Shown here piece after piece: positions 1 through 5,699 of a stretch of DNA of 6,485 nucleotides (the first letter of the stretch is position 1; every line of letters begins with the position of its first letter). This stretch comes from Thermofilum sp. (GTDB taxonomy: Archaea; Thermoproteota; Thermoprotei; Thermofilales; Thermofilaceae). The notes beneath the pieces were generated by a model that worked only from the letters and a program-made list of their open reading frames with translations, searched no databases and was not told where the DNA came from. The position numbers were made by a program, and so were the translations under genes. The stretch lies in the NCBI GenBank assembly GCA_020832965.1, contig JAJHRM010000147.1, positions 1-6,485 on the forward strand, given 5' to 3'.

Positions 1-1412
1 CCCGGCTCCACAGGAGCACCACAGCGGGGGCAATATCCCGATTGACGCTGAATCATTCCCCTAGAGGGAGCTGAAAACACCACTTCTTGGTCTCCACGCA
101 CCTCCACCTCACCTACTTGCCTCACTCCTCCAGCCTCAATTATCAGCCTATATCTGCCTCTAGGAACCTGAAACAAGGCAGTCCTTGCATTGACGTTCTG
201 AGTGTACTCGAAAGAGGAGGGAGACCCCAGAGGACCCTTAATCTTCACGGTGGCTGGCGATGCCCAAAGCTCAACCCACAGCTTGCAAAGCTCACGGCTC
301 AAAATTCTTGACCGTGCCTCCGTTGCAGAGAGCCCTGTAGCTTGGCTGAGTATCTCTCCAGTAAAAGGATCAGTCGTGACCTCCGCCACCTGCGACAATT
401 TCTCAGAATCTACCTGCCCTTTTTCTACGTCATCAAGCATAGTAAGTATCATCGTTCCTTCGGTTGGAGGCATGTATTCTATCTCGTAGGGTATCAGCAA
501 TGTACTGGTTGTTGAGCGTCCCAGGTAGTTTATACGCCACCGGACAGAAGTGTTGGTGTTTCTCTTAATACGTAGGAACACTGAGTATGGAACTAGTGGC
601 GTAAGTTCTTCCAGTTCCTGCTCGAAGTGATTAGATGGGGGTACACTTCTTATAGTCATTCCATGTAGCTGTGCCTTCTCCACCCTTCCGCCTTTTACCC
701 AGATTTCAACCTTAGCTCTCTCCAACACCCCCCTCGCCCTAGCTATTTCTACTTTGAAAAATTCCGCCAGCTTCTCTACTTCCCTCTCATCCTCAAGGTG
801 TATCCACCTTCCACCTTGCCTCCTAAAGGGCTCCATGTACGTATCCGTGTAATCCCTTCCTATACCAATAATGATAGATAAAATCCTGTTTTCGAAGTAA
901 TCTTTCGCCATCTTTTCGTAGTGCTTTAGCTCCCTGTATCTTGGCCAAGGATCCCCATCTGTTACCACTATAACAAGCCTAGAATAATTCGCTGGATCAA
1001 CCTTTTTAAGTAATTTAAAGGCTTTCTGCATTGCTTGGTAAAGTGCAGTGTTCCCCGCAGCCCTCATCCCGGCTACGGAGCTAAAGTCGCCAAAGTCGAG
1101 CTTCAAGACTGGCTTAAAGTTTATGATCGTAGATACATCATCAGAAAAGGACAATAGCGAAATCATGTCACCCTCTGTGAAGAGTTCCCCCATGTTAAAC
1201 AGACTTAGAACAGCAGACTTTGCGGTCTCTATTTTCCCATAGTTCTGCATAGACAGAGATGTGTCAAGACAAATAACAGCAGCAACCTTTTTACTTCCAC
1301 CGCGGATAGGCCGCAATTTGAGGAAAAAGGTGGTCTCAGAAGCAGGCTTCGAATAACCCCACTCAAGCGCCAAGTCTCCCCACTGCGCTATCTCTCGGCT
1401 ACCGAGAGACAT
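1..1412 (-). CDS. VWA-domain protein with C-terminal zinc ribbon (3' end off window)
   Basis: The frame is open from ATG at 1412 to the window edge, giving 470 residues with no stop seen. Residues about 43-225 form a von Willebrand factor A domain with a complete MIDAS metal site: DxSxS at D50-S52-S54, the threonine in GNTAL (T122), and TDGD with D152. Residues about 234-310 and 386-448 look beta-rich; the second stretch resembles small regulatory beta-sandwich domains. The protein ends in view with CPRCG at 461-465, the first knuckle of a zinc ribbon whose second Cys pair must lie beyond position 1. There is no signal peptide or membrane helix, so it is probably cytoplasmic. VWA domains of this kind usually bind partner proteins through a divalent metal. 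The start is supported by a TATA-like box 25 bases upstream, implying a leaderless mRNA. The gene is divergent from a kinase gene, which suggests joint action; a role as scaffold or phosphorylation target is inference. Confidence 0.9.
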   Translation of the reverse strand, partial: MSLGSREIAQWGDLALEWGYSKPASETTFFLKLRPIRGGSKKVAAVICLDTSLSMQNYGKIETAKSAVLSLFNMGELFTEGDMISLLSFSDDVSTIINFKPVLKLDFGDFSSVAGMRAAGNTALYQAMQKAFKLLKKVDPANYSRLVIVVTDGDPWPRYRELKHYEKMAKDYFENRILSIIIGIGRDYTDTYMEPFRRQGGRWIHLEDEREVEKLAEFFKVEIARARGVLERAKVEIWVKGGRVEKAQLHGMTIRSVPPSNHFEQELEELTPLVPYSVFLRIKRNTNTSVRWRINYLGRSTTSTLLIPYEIEYMPPTEGTMILTMLDDVEKGQVDSEKLSQVAEVTTDPFTGEILSQATGLSATEARSRILSRELCKLWVELWASPATVKIKGPLGSPSSFEYTQNVNARTALFQVPRGRYRLIIEAGGVRQVGEVEVRGDQEVVFSAPSRGMIQRQSGYCPRCGAPVEP

Positions 1413-1415
1413 TGA

Positions 1416-1421
1416 TATAAA
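1416..1421 (+). promoter_or_regulatory. TATA box of the soluble kinase gene
   Basis: TATAAA on the plus strand is centred about 23-24 bases before the GTG at 1442, which fits a leaderless start there. It lies only four bases from the ATG of the VWA gene (1410-1412), so the two promoters overlap. It also supports GTG-1442 as the true kinase start, because the in-frame TAA at 1418-1420 falls inside the box and rules out any longer reading. Confidence 0.6.
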
Positions 1422-1434
1422 GTACGGCGCCCCC

Positions 1435-1440
1435 TATTTA
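1435..1440 (-). promoter_or_regulatory. TATA box of the VWA gene
   Basis: On the minus strand TAAATA is centred about 25 bases before the ATG at 1412, the spacing expected for a leaderless archaeal transcript. The box sits against the GTG start of the divergent kinase (1442), so TBP bound here would cover the kinase's own transcription start. Confidence 0.6.
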
Positions 1441-1441
1441 T

Positions 1442-2260
1442 GTGTTTAGGAAATGCCCCAGCGAGAGGAAGCCTCTCTCTTTCCTCAAACACGAGTACTA
1501 CGTACTATCAAGACTTAACCATCCAGGCATACCCAAACCTCTCGGGTGGGAGGGAGACTGCCTGCTACTAGAAAGAGTCGAGGCATCACCACTCAGCGAG
1601 GTGGATGAACAGGTGGTCATCGCCCTGGCAGAGATCCTAGATTATATTCACGGTGAAGGAGTAATACATAGAGATGTTAACCCAAACAATATAGCAAGCG
1701 GACAACGCTTAATGCTCTTGGACTTCGATGTGAGTATCTACCGTGGGAAAACCCCAGCACTGTACGCAGGGACACCTGGATTCATAGCTCCCGAACAGGA
1801 AAAGGGCTACCCAACATTTCAAAGCGACTACTGGAGCCTAGGAGCAACAATAATAAGCGTGATCTTGGGAGCACCTCTCCCTTCCCCAGAGCCCATAGAC
1901 CTCCTAACTGAAAGGCTACTCAGAAGGCATCCGGGAGAAAGACCGGCCAATCTACAGGAACTAAGCGGCAAAACGTTCCGAGATGCCCTCATAGTTGGGC
2001 CATACGTAATAAAGCCAGTACCCCAACAGATAATTGTTAAGCCAGGGCACAGACCCTACCTATGCCTCTCTGGTGAAGTGCTCTACGTGAACGTTGAGGC
2101 ACCTATAAGCGCAAAAATTCAGGTCAAGGAACAAAGCATCCTTTCAGAAGGACCTGTCTATATACTTAGAGAGAGAGTTCACAAGCCAAAGACGTTAGAG
2201 CCTGACGACGTAATAATAGTTGGGAAACCAACAGCATTCAGCGCAGTCCTGCGCCTCTGA
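1442..2260 (+). CDS. Short soluble protein kinase with no glycine loop, DFD variant
   Basis: This 272-residue protein is a eukaryotic-like Ser/Thr kinase fold. Visible motifs are a helix-C-like stretch with E18 followed by RLNHPGIP, a catalytic loop HRDVNPNN (D78, N83; the usual Lys after HRD is N80), DFD at 94-96 in place of DFG, APE at 116-118, DYWSLG at 129-134, and the late arginine R167. The N-lobe is truncated: the glycine-rich loop is absent, and K4 in FRK is the only candidate for the ATP-anchoring lysine. Residues about 185-272 form an unrecognised beta-rich C-terminal domain. No signal peptide or membrane helix is seen. GTG is the first usable start, as the frame closes at TAA 1418-1420, and a TATA box lies 24 bases ahead. 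The kept HRD and first Asp of DFG argue for residual phosphotransfer or nucleotide binding; the missing loop and altered residues argue for a pseudokinase. Sequence alone does not decide. Confidence 0.88.
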   Translation: MFRKCPSERKPLSFLKHEYYVLSRLNHPGIPKPLGWEGDCLLLERVEASPLSEVDEQVVIALAEILDYIHGEGVIHRDVNPNNIASGQRLMLLDFDVSIYRGKTPALYAGTPGFIAPEQEKGYPTFQSDYWSLGATIISVILGAPLPSPEPIDLLTERLLRRHPGERPANLQELSGKTFRDALIVGPYVIKPVPQQIIVKPGHRPYLCLSGEVLYVNVEAPISAKIQVKEQSILSEGPVYILRERVHKPKTLEPDDVIIVGKPTAFSAVLRL

Positions 2261-2276
2261 GACGCTTCTATGTCTT

Positions 2277-2313
2277 GCTTTTCCCGTCTCCGCTGAAAAG
2301 CTTCACTTTTCCC
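2277..2313 (+). terminator. Hairpin pair with T-runs after the soluble kinase
   Basis: Seventeen bases past the kinase stop, GCTTTTC (2277-2283) pairs with GAAAAGC (2295-2301) around an 11-base loop. GAAAAG (2295-2300) can instead pair with CTTTTC (2306-2311) around a five-base loop. T-runs follow each arm. Position and T content fit archaeal 3' end formation. Two mutually exclusive folds are possible, but regulation is not shown. Confidence 0.35.
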
Positions 2314-2319
2314 TGCGGC

Positions 2320-2336
2320 TAACAAGAGACTTGTTA
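2320..2336. repeat. Perfect 7-bp inverted repeat
   Basis: TAACAAG, a three-base AGA loop, then CTTGTTA. It is a compact perfect hairpin in the gap after the soluble kinase. No T-run follows it directly, so it may be an RNA 3' structure or a protein site; no function can be assigned. Confidence 0.5.
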
Positions 2337-2364
2337 TGCAAGATAGGGTGTGCAGAGAGAAAAG

Positions 2365-2374
2365 GTTAATTAAC
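2365..2374 (+). promoter_or_regulatory. 10-base palindrome, possible TATA element
   Basis: GTTAATTAAC is a perfect palindrome with a TTAATTAA core centred about 24-25 bases before a GTG at 2394. The spacing matches the other leaderless promoters in this window, so it may have driven a small gene that is now broken. It could equally be a dimeric repressor site or chance A/T sequence. Confidence 0.25.
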
Positions 2375-2393
2375 TCTGCTTCGAGTAAGAGTT

Positions 2394-2591
2394 GTGGATC
2401 CAACCTTAGTCGCTGCGGGATTCGGTGCATACTTCCTCCTATTTTTCTCCTATTAGTTATCGCCTATCTGCTTCTCTCAAGCCCCGATGTGGATTGGTTA
2501 TGGGGGAGTAATTTTCGCTTCTCTCATGGGTAGTAGTAACAGTCCTAGGATGCTACATTACGGGAGAGTACTTCTATTTATTTACTACTAA
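2394..2591 (+). pseudogene. Possible remnant of a small membrane-protein gene
   Basis: From GTG at 2394 the frame gives VDPTLVAAGFGAYFLLFFSY and then TAG at 2454. The same frame is open again to TAA at 2589-2591, with an internal ATG at 2487 and the stretch GYGGVIFASLMGSS. Between them the neighbouring frame supplies a strong hydrophobic run, FLLLVIAYLLL. Adding one T to the T5 run at 2442-2446 and dropping one G from the G5 run at 2502-2506 joins all three pieces into a single membrane-like protein of about 65 residues. No family is recognised with confidence. Many A/T-rich gaps look hydrophobic by chance, so this is offered as a possible remnant only. Confidence 0.22.
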
Positions 2592-2621
2592 ATTTATCAG
2601 CGGGAACCTCTTGGTACAGTT

Positions 2622-4352
2622 TTACTTTTCTTTCTTTTCTTCTTTCCTTCTTTTACCGCTCTTCATCTTCAGATAGTTGCGGAGCATTTCTTCAAACTCT
2701 CTCATGCTCGGCCGCTTGTCGGGATTCGGTTTAACGCTCTTCTCGATTATCGCATCGAGATCGCTATCTCCAGTTCGGATTTCCACCTTCCCACCTATCT
2801 CTAATTGCTTGAGCTCTTTTTCGTACTCGTTCTTATCGGATGAAAAGAGACTTCTTCCTGTCACAGCCTCGTAGAGAACTAGCGCGAGAGACCAAACGTC
2901 ACCCTTCTGGCTCGGTACCCCTTTCATGTGCTCGGGTGCAGCATAGCCCGGCGTGAAGGGAGCTATACTCCTCGTAGTGGAAGCGATTGCCCGCGCAGAG
3001 TTGAAGTCTGCAAGCTTGGGAATCCCATCATTTGTGAAAAGAATGTTTTCTGGTTTCACGTCTCCGTGCGCGTAGCCGAGCTCGTGGATCTTAGCTAGAG
3101 CATCGGCGATCTGCACGATAATCTCAACCGCTGTAACAGGATCGAGCTTCCCGTACTTCTCCAGCAAGTCGGCGAGAGAACCACCCTCGCAAAACTCGAA
3201 AACAAGCGTTGGCGGTTCCTCGCCGTAAGCTTCAAACGCTTTCTCAAACTTCACGATACATGGGTGACCTAGGCTAGATACTCTCTCAAGCACCTTAACC
3301 TCTCCACCGAAACTACTGTACATTGTTCTCCGACCGCCCCTTCGCTCTCCGTGAACTTTCCAATCATAAAACTCTACTGGGATTTTCAAAACGCGGTTCC
3401 TCCCCACGTAATCGGTGCAGAGCAGCGTAACGGAAAGAGCGGTCTTACCGAGCAGCGAGCGGCACTCGTAACCGTGAATTACTAAACGCTTATCTAACGG
3501 TTTTAGTTCAGGTCCTCTCAACATCACATTCACAGTTTTACCAGCATATATTTCAACCGGGATTTCAGGTTCACGCTTTCGTGGGCGCTGCCGCAGCATT
3601 ACCGCTATAACTACCGCGATAAGAAAGGCGATTATCAGTAACGGGTTGTTTAAGATCCAGGATACGGGGTTTTTTACTGGAGCTACTGCTGCCACCATAG
3701 TGGATGGCTCCCCCTTCCCTTGAGCGTTAACTGCTTGAACCTTGTAGTAGTAGGTTTTACCGGGCTCCAAGTTCGAGTCAGTGAAGGTGGTTGCGTTACC
3801 CGGTAGCGTCCGGTAAACGCTCAGTGAGTTCGGGTCAACGCCTCTGTAAACAATGTACTCTGTAACCGGTAGCCCGCCAGTGTACGCTGGAGGATTCCAG
3901 GAAAGCCTTATCGACTCGCCTACAACAGTGACGGTGAAGTTGGAGACAGCAGAAGGTGGGGTTGCTGCTAAAGCGGTTGCTGAAGCTTCGTTTGAAAACT
4001 CGCTCGCACCCGCAGGGTTGACAGCTACAACCACGTAGTAGTAGGTTTTCCCAGGCTCCACAGAGAAGTCGGTGTAGCTTGTACCGTTAACTTGGGCGAG
4101 AAACTTCTCCCCCCCAGGGCCAGTGCCCCTAAAAACATTGTGCATGATAGTGTAGCTGCGGTTCTCTGGCGCACCGCTCGAAACTGGAGGCTTCCAGCTC
4201 AGCAGGACATACCCGGGGCCAGCTGTCGCTGTAAGGTTCCTCGGGGGTGAGGGCAGGCTCCAGCCTGGTAGGTTGGAGGATGGGCTCGGCCTGCCGTAAG
4301 CCCTAATGGTTCCGTCAGAGCTCGCTACAAAGAGCATCCCGTTATCGAGCAC
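2622..4352 (-). CDS. Fn3-membrane-kinase part of the receptor kinase
   Basis: This is the longest unbroken piece, 576 codons from a GTG at 4352. Numbered from that codon: last propeller strand (GMLFVASSDGTIRAYG, 5-20), Fn3 domains (36-128 and 133-226), membrane helix (236-253) and kinase (about 292-560). Kinase features are a degenerate glycine loop near LLGKTALSV, Lys323 in VLKIP, a helix-C glutamate at 351 or 356, HGDVKPEN with D431 and N436, DFN at 449-451, APE at 472-474, DVWSL at 485-489 and R547. HGD in place of HRD makes it a non-RD kinase, and DFN replaces DFG; the Lys, both Asp and the Asn are kept, so activity is plausible. The tail is very basic (GKRRKEEKKEK). The GTG lies mid-fold and is not a natural start; without the upstream pieces the kinase would lack a signal peptide. 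Confidence 0.88.
   Translation of the reverse strand: MLDNGMLFVASSDGTIRAYGRPSPSSNLPGWSLPSPPRNLTATAGPGYVLLSWKPPVSSGAPENRSYTIMHNVFRGTGPGGEKFLAQVNGTSYTDFSVEPGKTYYYVVVAVNPAGASEFSNEASATALAATPPSAVSNFTVTVVGESIRLSWNPPAYTGGLPVTEYIVYRGVDPNSLSVYRTLPGNATTFTDSNLEPGKTYYYKVQAVNAQGKGEPSTMVAAVAPVKNPVSWILNNPLLIIAFLIAVVIAVMLRQRPRKREPEIPVEIYAGKTVNVMLRGPELKPLDKRLVIHGYECRSLLGKTALSVTLLCTDYVGRNRVLKIPVEFYDWKVHGERRGGRRTMYSSFGGEVKVLERVSSLGHPCIVKFEKAFEAYGEEPPTLVFEFCEGGSLADLLEKYGKLDPVTAVEIIVQIADALAKIHELGYAHGDVKPENILFTNDGIPKLADFNSARAIASTTRSIAPFTPGYAAPEHMKGVPSQKGDVWSLALVLYEAVTGRSLFSSDKNEYEKELKQLEIGGKVEIRTGDSDLDAIIEKSVKPNPDKRPSMREFEEMLRNYLKMKSGKRRKEEKKEK
3744..4049 (-). repeat. Tandem Fn3 duplication marked by a 15-base direct repeat
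   Basis: GTAGTAGTAGGTTTT (plus-strand reading) occurs at 3744-3758 and again at 4035-4049. The spacing is exactly 291 bases, or 97 codons. Each copy encodes the KTYYY strand that follows EPGKTYYY in its Fn3 domain. Flanking bases are also similar, so the two domains probably arose by duplication within the gene. Confidence 0.75.
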
Positions 4353-4972
4353 GGGTTAACCTCGATAGAGGCGCCAGTATCATCGCTCCATACCAGTTCT
4401 CCATTTTTAGCGTCCAAAGCGTATATCCTGCCGTCAGTGCTGCCAACATACACAATGCCGTTCAGCGACACGATCGGGGAGGCGACAATCGGCCCACCGG
4501 TAGTGTACTTCCACAGGAGCTTCCCATTCGAAGCGTTCAACACGTAGAGGCTACCATCACCTGCCCCAACATAAACCCTGCCAAAAGCAACAGCTGGAGT
4601 AGTTTCAACACCACCCCCAAGCTTTGCATGCCAAACCTCCCTCCCATCCTTCGACACAGCGTAAACAACACCATTAGAAGAACCAAAATAAAAATAGCTA
4701 GAGAAAGCTATAGAATCTGAAGCTATAGGAGAATCCAACGTAAAACTCCACAGAACCTTACCATCATCAACAGATAAAGCTACAATCTTAGGAACATTCA
4801 AGAAACCAACAACCACTACATCATCAGCTACAGTAGGAATGGTACCAATCGTGTAACCCTCAAACTTAACTTCCCATGCAATAGTTCCACTACTTGCTAT
4901 GCGGACATGAAGCAAACCATCAGAATCATAGGTGTATGCTTCGAATAACTTTCCTTTTGAATAAGTGAGCAA
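4325..4972 (-). pseudogene. Propeller fragment, blades about 3-7 of the receptor kinase
   Basis: The open frame runs from a TTG at 4972 to TAG at 4325, but its last ten or so residues, after VNP, are off-frame. It carries regularly spaced PQQ-type repeats: GTIAWEVKF, GKVLWSFTL, GREVWHAKL, GKLLWKYT and GELVWSDDT, each preceded by a YxGxxxGxxYAL-like strand pair. The TTG lies mid-blade at the T6 run and has no promoter or ribosome site, so it is not an independent start. The next blade is encoded in the following frame from 4352. BamB and similar propellers show the same repeat; here the repeat is the sensor head of a kinase. Confidence 0.8.
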
Positions 4973-5175
4973 AAAATATTGTAAGGTAATTGAATAGCAC
5001 GAAATTTATCAAACCAAGTTGCTGATATTTTTTCAGACCATTTGCAGTCTGTCGAAAAAAGATTTATTGCCTTACTGTACATACCGCCATATTGAGAAAA
5101 CACAAATATATAGCCCGCTCCTATCGCTGGATAGCGTGTTCGGATTTCATTAGGAACCCATATATCATTTAACAT
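4897..5175 (-). pseudogene. A/T-rich propeller fragment, blades about 1-3
   Basis: The frame is open from the A7 run (5274-5268) down to 4897, with a first ATG at 5175. The in-frame propeller content spans about 5272 to 4977, and what follows is off-frame. The sequence is diverged but blade-like: SDCLIASSGRLLTVKI, ALHIFNETNGVM, AIGAGYIFVFSQYGG and CKWSEKISA. The codons are strongly A/T-ending (TTT, ATA, AAT, TTA), unlike the signal-peptide end and the kinase end of the same gene, and the stretch is bounded by the two homopolymer frameshift sites. It is probably not a separate gene. Confidence 0.7.
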
Positions 5176-5263
5176 AACGCCGTTTGTTTCATTAAATATA
5201 TGTAACGCACTAACATACGAAATCTTTACTGTAAGTAATCTTCCACTAGATGCTATTAAGCAG

Positions 5264-5485
5264 TCACTTTTTTTCGCTTATTTTCCAGGCGAGGAGCGGA
5301 GAGGTTGGTCCAACTGTTGCTATGAAGCCGGCGTGTCTTTCATCTCCATGAAACTGGCTGGAGTCTGAAGCTTGCTCCCCCTCTGGTAAGGCTGTGGAGC
5401 AGGGTGTGGATAGGAGGAGTGAGATGCAGATTATGCTCAACACCGTCCAGGCAGCGCGTAAGCGCCAAACGCCAAGTAAGCGCAT
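5264..5485 (-). pseudogene. Signal peptide and first strand of the receptor kinase
   Basis: This 73-codon piece from ATG 5485 starts with basic residues (MRLLGVWRLR), then a hydrophobic core AAWTVLSIICISLLLS, and a likely signal-peptidase site after PCSTA. Next comes QFHGDERHAGF with PLLAWKI, a typical opening strand of a PQQ-type propeller that closes the ring with the last blade. The frame ends at TGA 5266-5264, just past the A7 run; one A fewer continues straight into the next blade. ATG 5485 is the only sensible start, since the frame closes upstream at TAG 5527-5525. Alone, this would be a short secreted peptide. Confidence 0.8.
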
Positions 5486-5490
5486 GCGCG

Positions 5491-5496
5491 CACCCC
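5491..5496 (-). promoter_or_regulatory. Possible ribosome binding site of the receptor kinase
   Basis: GGGGTG on the minus strand ends five bases before ATG 5485. It is a partial match to an archaeal Shine-Dalgarno. It fits the promoter distance, which implies a leader of about 20 bases, unlike the leaderless genes in the window. Confidence 0.4.
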
Positions 5497-5525
5497 AACT
5501 AACCTTGGCTCTTTCCCCGAGCCCC

Positions 5526-5535
5526 TATTTAAAAA
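5526..5535 (-). promoter_or_regulatory. TATA box of the receptor kinase gene
   Basis: TTTTTAAATA on the minus strand is a strong archaeal TATA match, centred about 45 bases before ATG 5485. Transcription would start near 5505 and leave a short leader that contains GGGGTG. The TTTAAA core is palindromic, but on the plus strand no start codon lies at the matching distance. Confidence 0.55.
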
Positions 5536-5577
5536 TTAACTTGCCCGCTTCTCTATTCTAGCGCGCCGTCTCTAGCA

Positions 5578-5599
5578 GAGATCCTTTTGAAGGATTCTC
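5578..5599. repeat. Imperfect inverted repeat in the divergent intergenic region
   Basis: GAG-ATCCTT (5578-5586) and AAGGAT-t-CTC (5590-5599) form a nine-pair stem with one bulged T and a three-base loop. It lies between the receptor-kinase promoter and the phosphatase promoter, so a regulator site is possible. The remaining 5486-5699 gap shows only the promoters. Confidence 0.35.
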
Positions 5600-5671
5600 G
5601 TGATGCGCTGTGAAAGCTGAGGAGGCGTTGCAGACATCTGCCTTTAAACAGCGTTGCTGCAGCGAAATAAA

Positions 5672-5678
5672 TTTTAAA
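5672..5678 (+). promoter_or_regulatory. TATA box of the PPP phosphatase gene
   Basis: TTTTAAA is centred 25 bases before ATG 5700, the spacing of a leaderless archaeal promoter. It decides the start in favour of ATG 5700 over the in-frame GTG at 5610 and TTG at 5628. Confidence 0.6.
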
Positions 5679-5699
5679 GAATACATCGACTCTTTACGT

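Larger units (their letters stand above)
2261..2621. other. Gap between convergent kinase genes
   Basis: No secure gene lies in these 361 bases between the two convergent kinase stop codons. They contain the terminator-like hairpins, the AACAAG inverted repeat, the GTTAATTAAC palindrome and the doubtful membrane-protein remnant described separately. No tRNA, CRISPR or insertion-sequence structure was seen. Confidence 0.6.
2622..5485 (-). pseudogene. Receptor-like kinase: propeller, two Fn3, membrane helix, kinase; three frameshifts
   Basis: Four consecutive reading-frame pieces join into one protein. Three one-base edits restore it: remove one A from the A7 run (minus strand 5274-5268), add one T to the T6 run (4976-4971), and add one base at the CCC at 4355-4353. 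The result is exactly 954 residues. Order: signal peptide (1 to about 32), about eight PQQ-type propeller blades (about 45-400), Fn3 domains (about 414-506 and 511-604), membrane helix (614-631), a basic stop-transfer RQRPRKR, and a kinase domain (about 670-938). The topology is propeller outside, kinase inside, as in a receptor kinase. PQQ-type repeats here are structural and do not imply PQQ binding; the ligand is unknown. Each piece continues its fold into the next, so the gene was recently, or still is, one unit. The breaks may be decay, assembly indels or slippage-based expression; the two homopolymer sites favour indel error or slippage. Confidence 0.85.

Noticed and set aside
1402..1449. 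Hidden N-lobe of the soluble kinase in another frame (IKYGAPYLCV)
   Set aside because: It superficially resembles kinase strands, but needs a frameshift and overlaps the VWA start and both promoters; no glycine loop appears further upstream.
1440..1520. ATG at 1440 as the start of the plus-strand gene
   Set aside because: It is in a different frame and yields no kinase motifs; GTG 1442 is in the kinase frame with a TATA box at the right distance.
2179..2430. Minus-strand frame overlapping the soluble kinase end
   Set aside because: It overlaps the kinase C-terminus antisense, lacks any motif and has no promoter or ribosome site.
2454..2456. TAG read through as pyrrolysine in the small membrane reading
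   Set aside because: No pyrrolysine machinery is seen, and the hydrophobic run in the neighbouring frame is better explained by indels or chance.
5600..5625. C/D box guide RNA (GTGATGC with CTGA)
   Set aside because: The boxes are too close together, and no convincing internal D'/C' pair with guide-length spacers follows.
5604..5699. Longer phosphatase starting at GTG 5610 or TTG 5628
   Set aside because: The frame is open, but the TATA box at 5672-5678 would then lie inside the gene, and ATG 5700 already gives a normal N-terminus.
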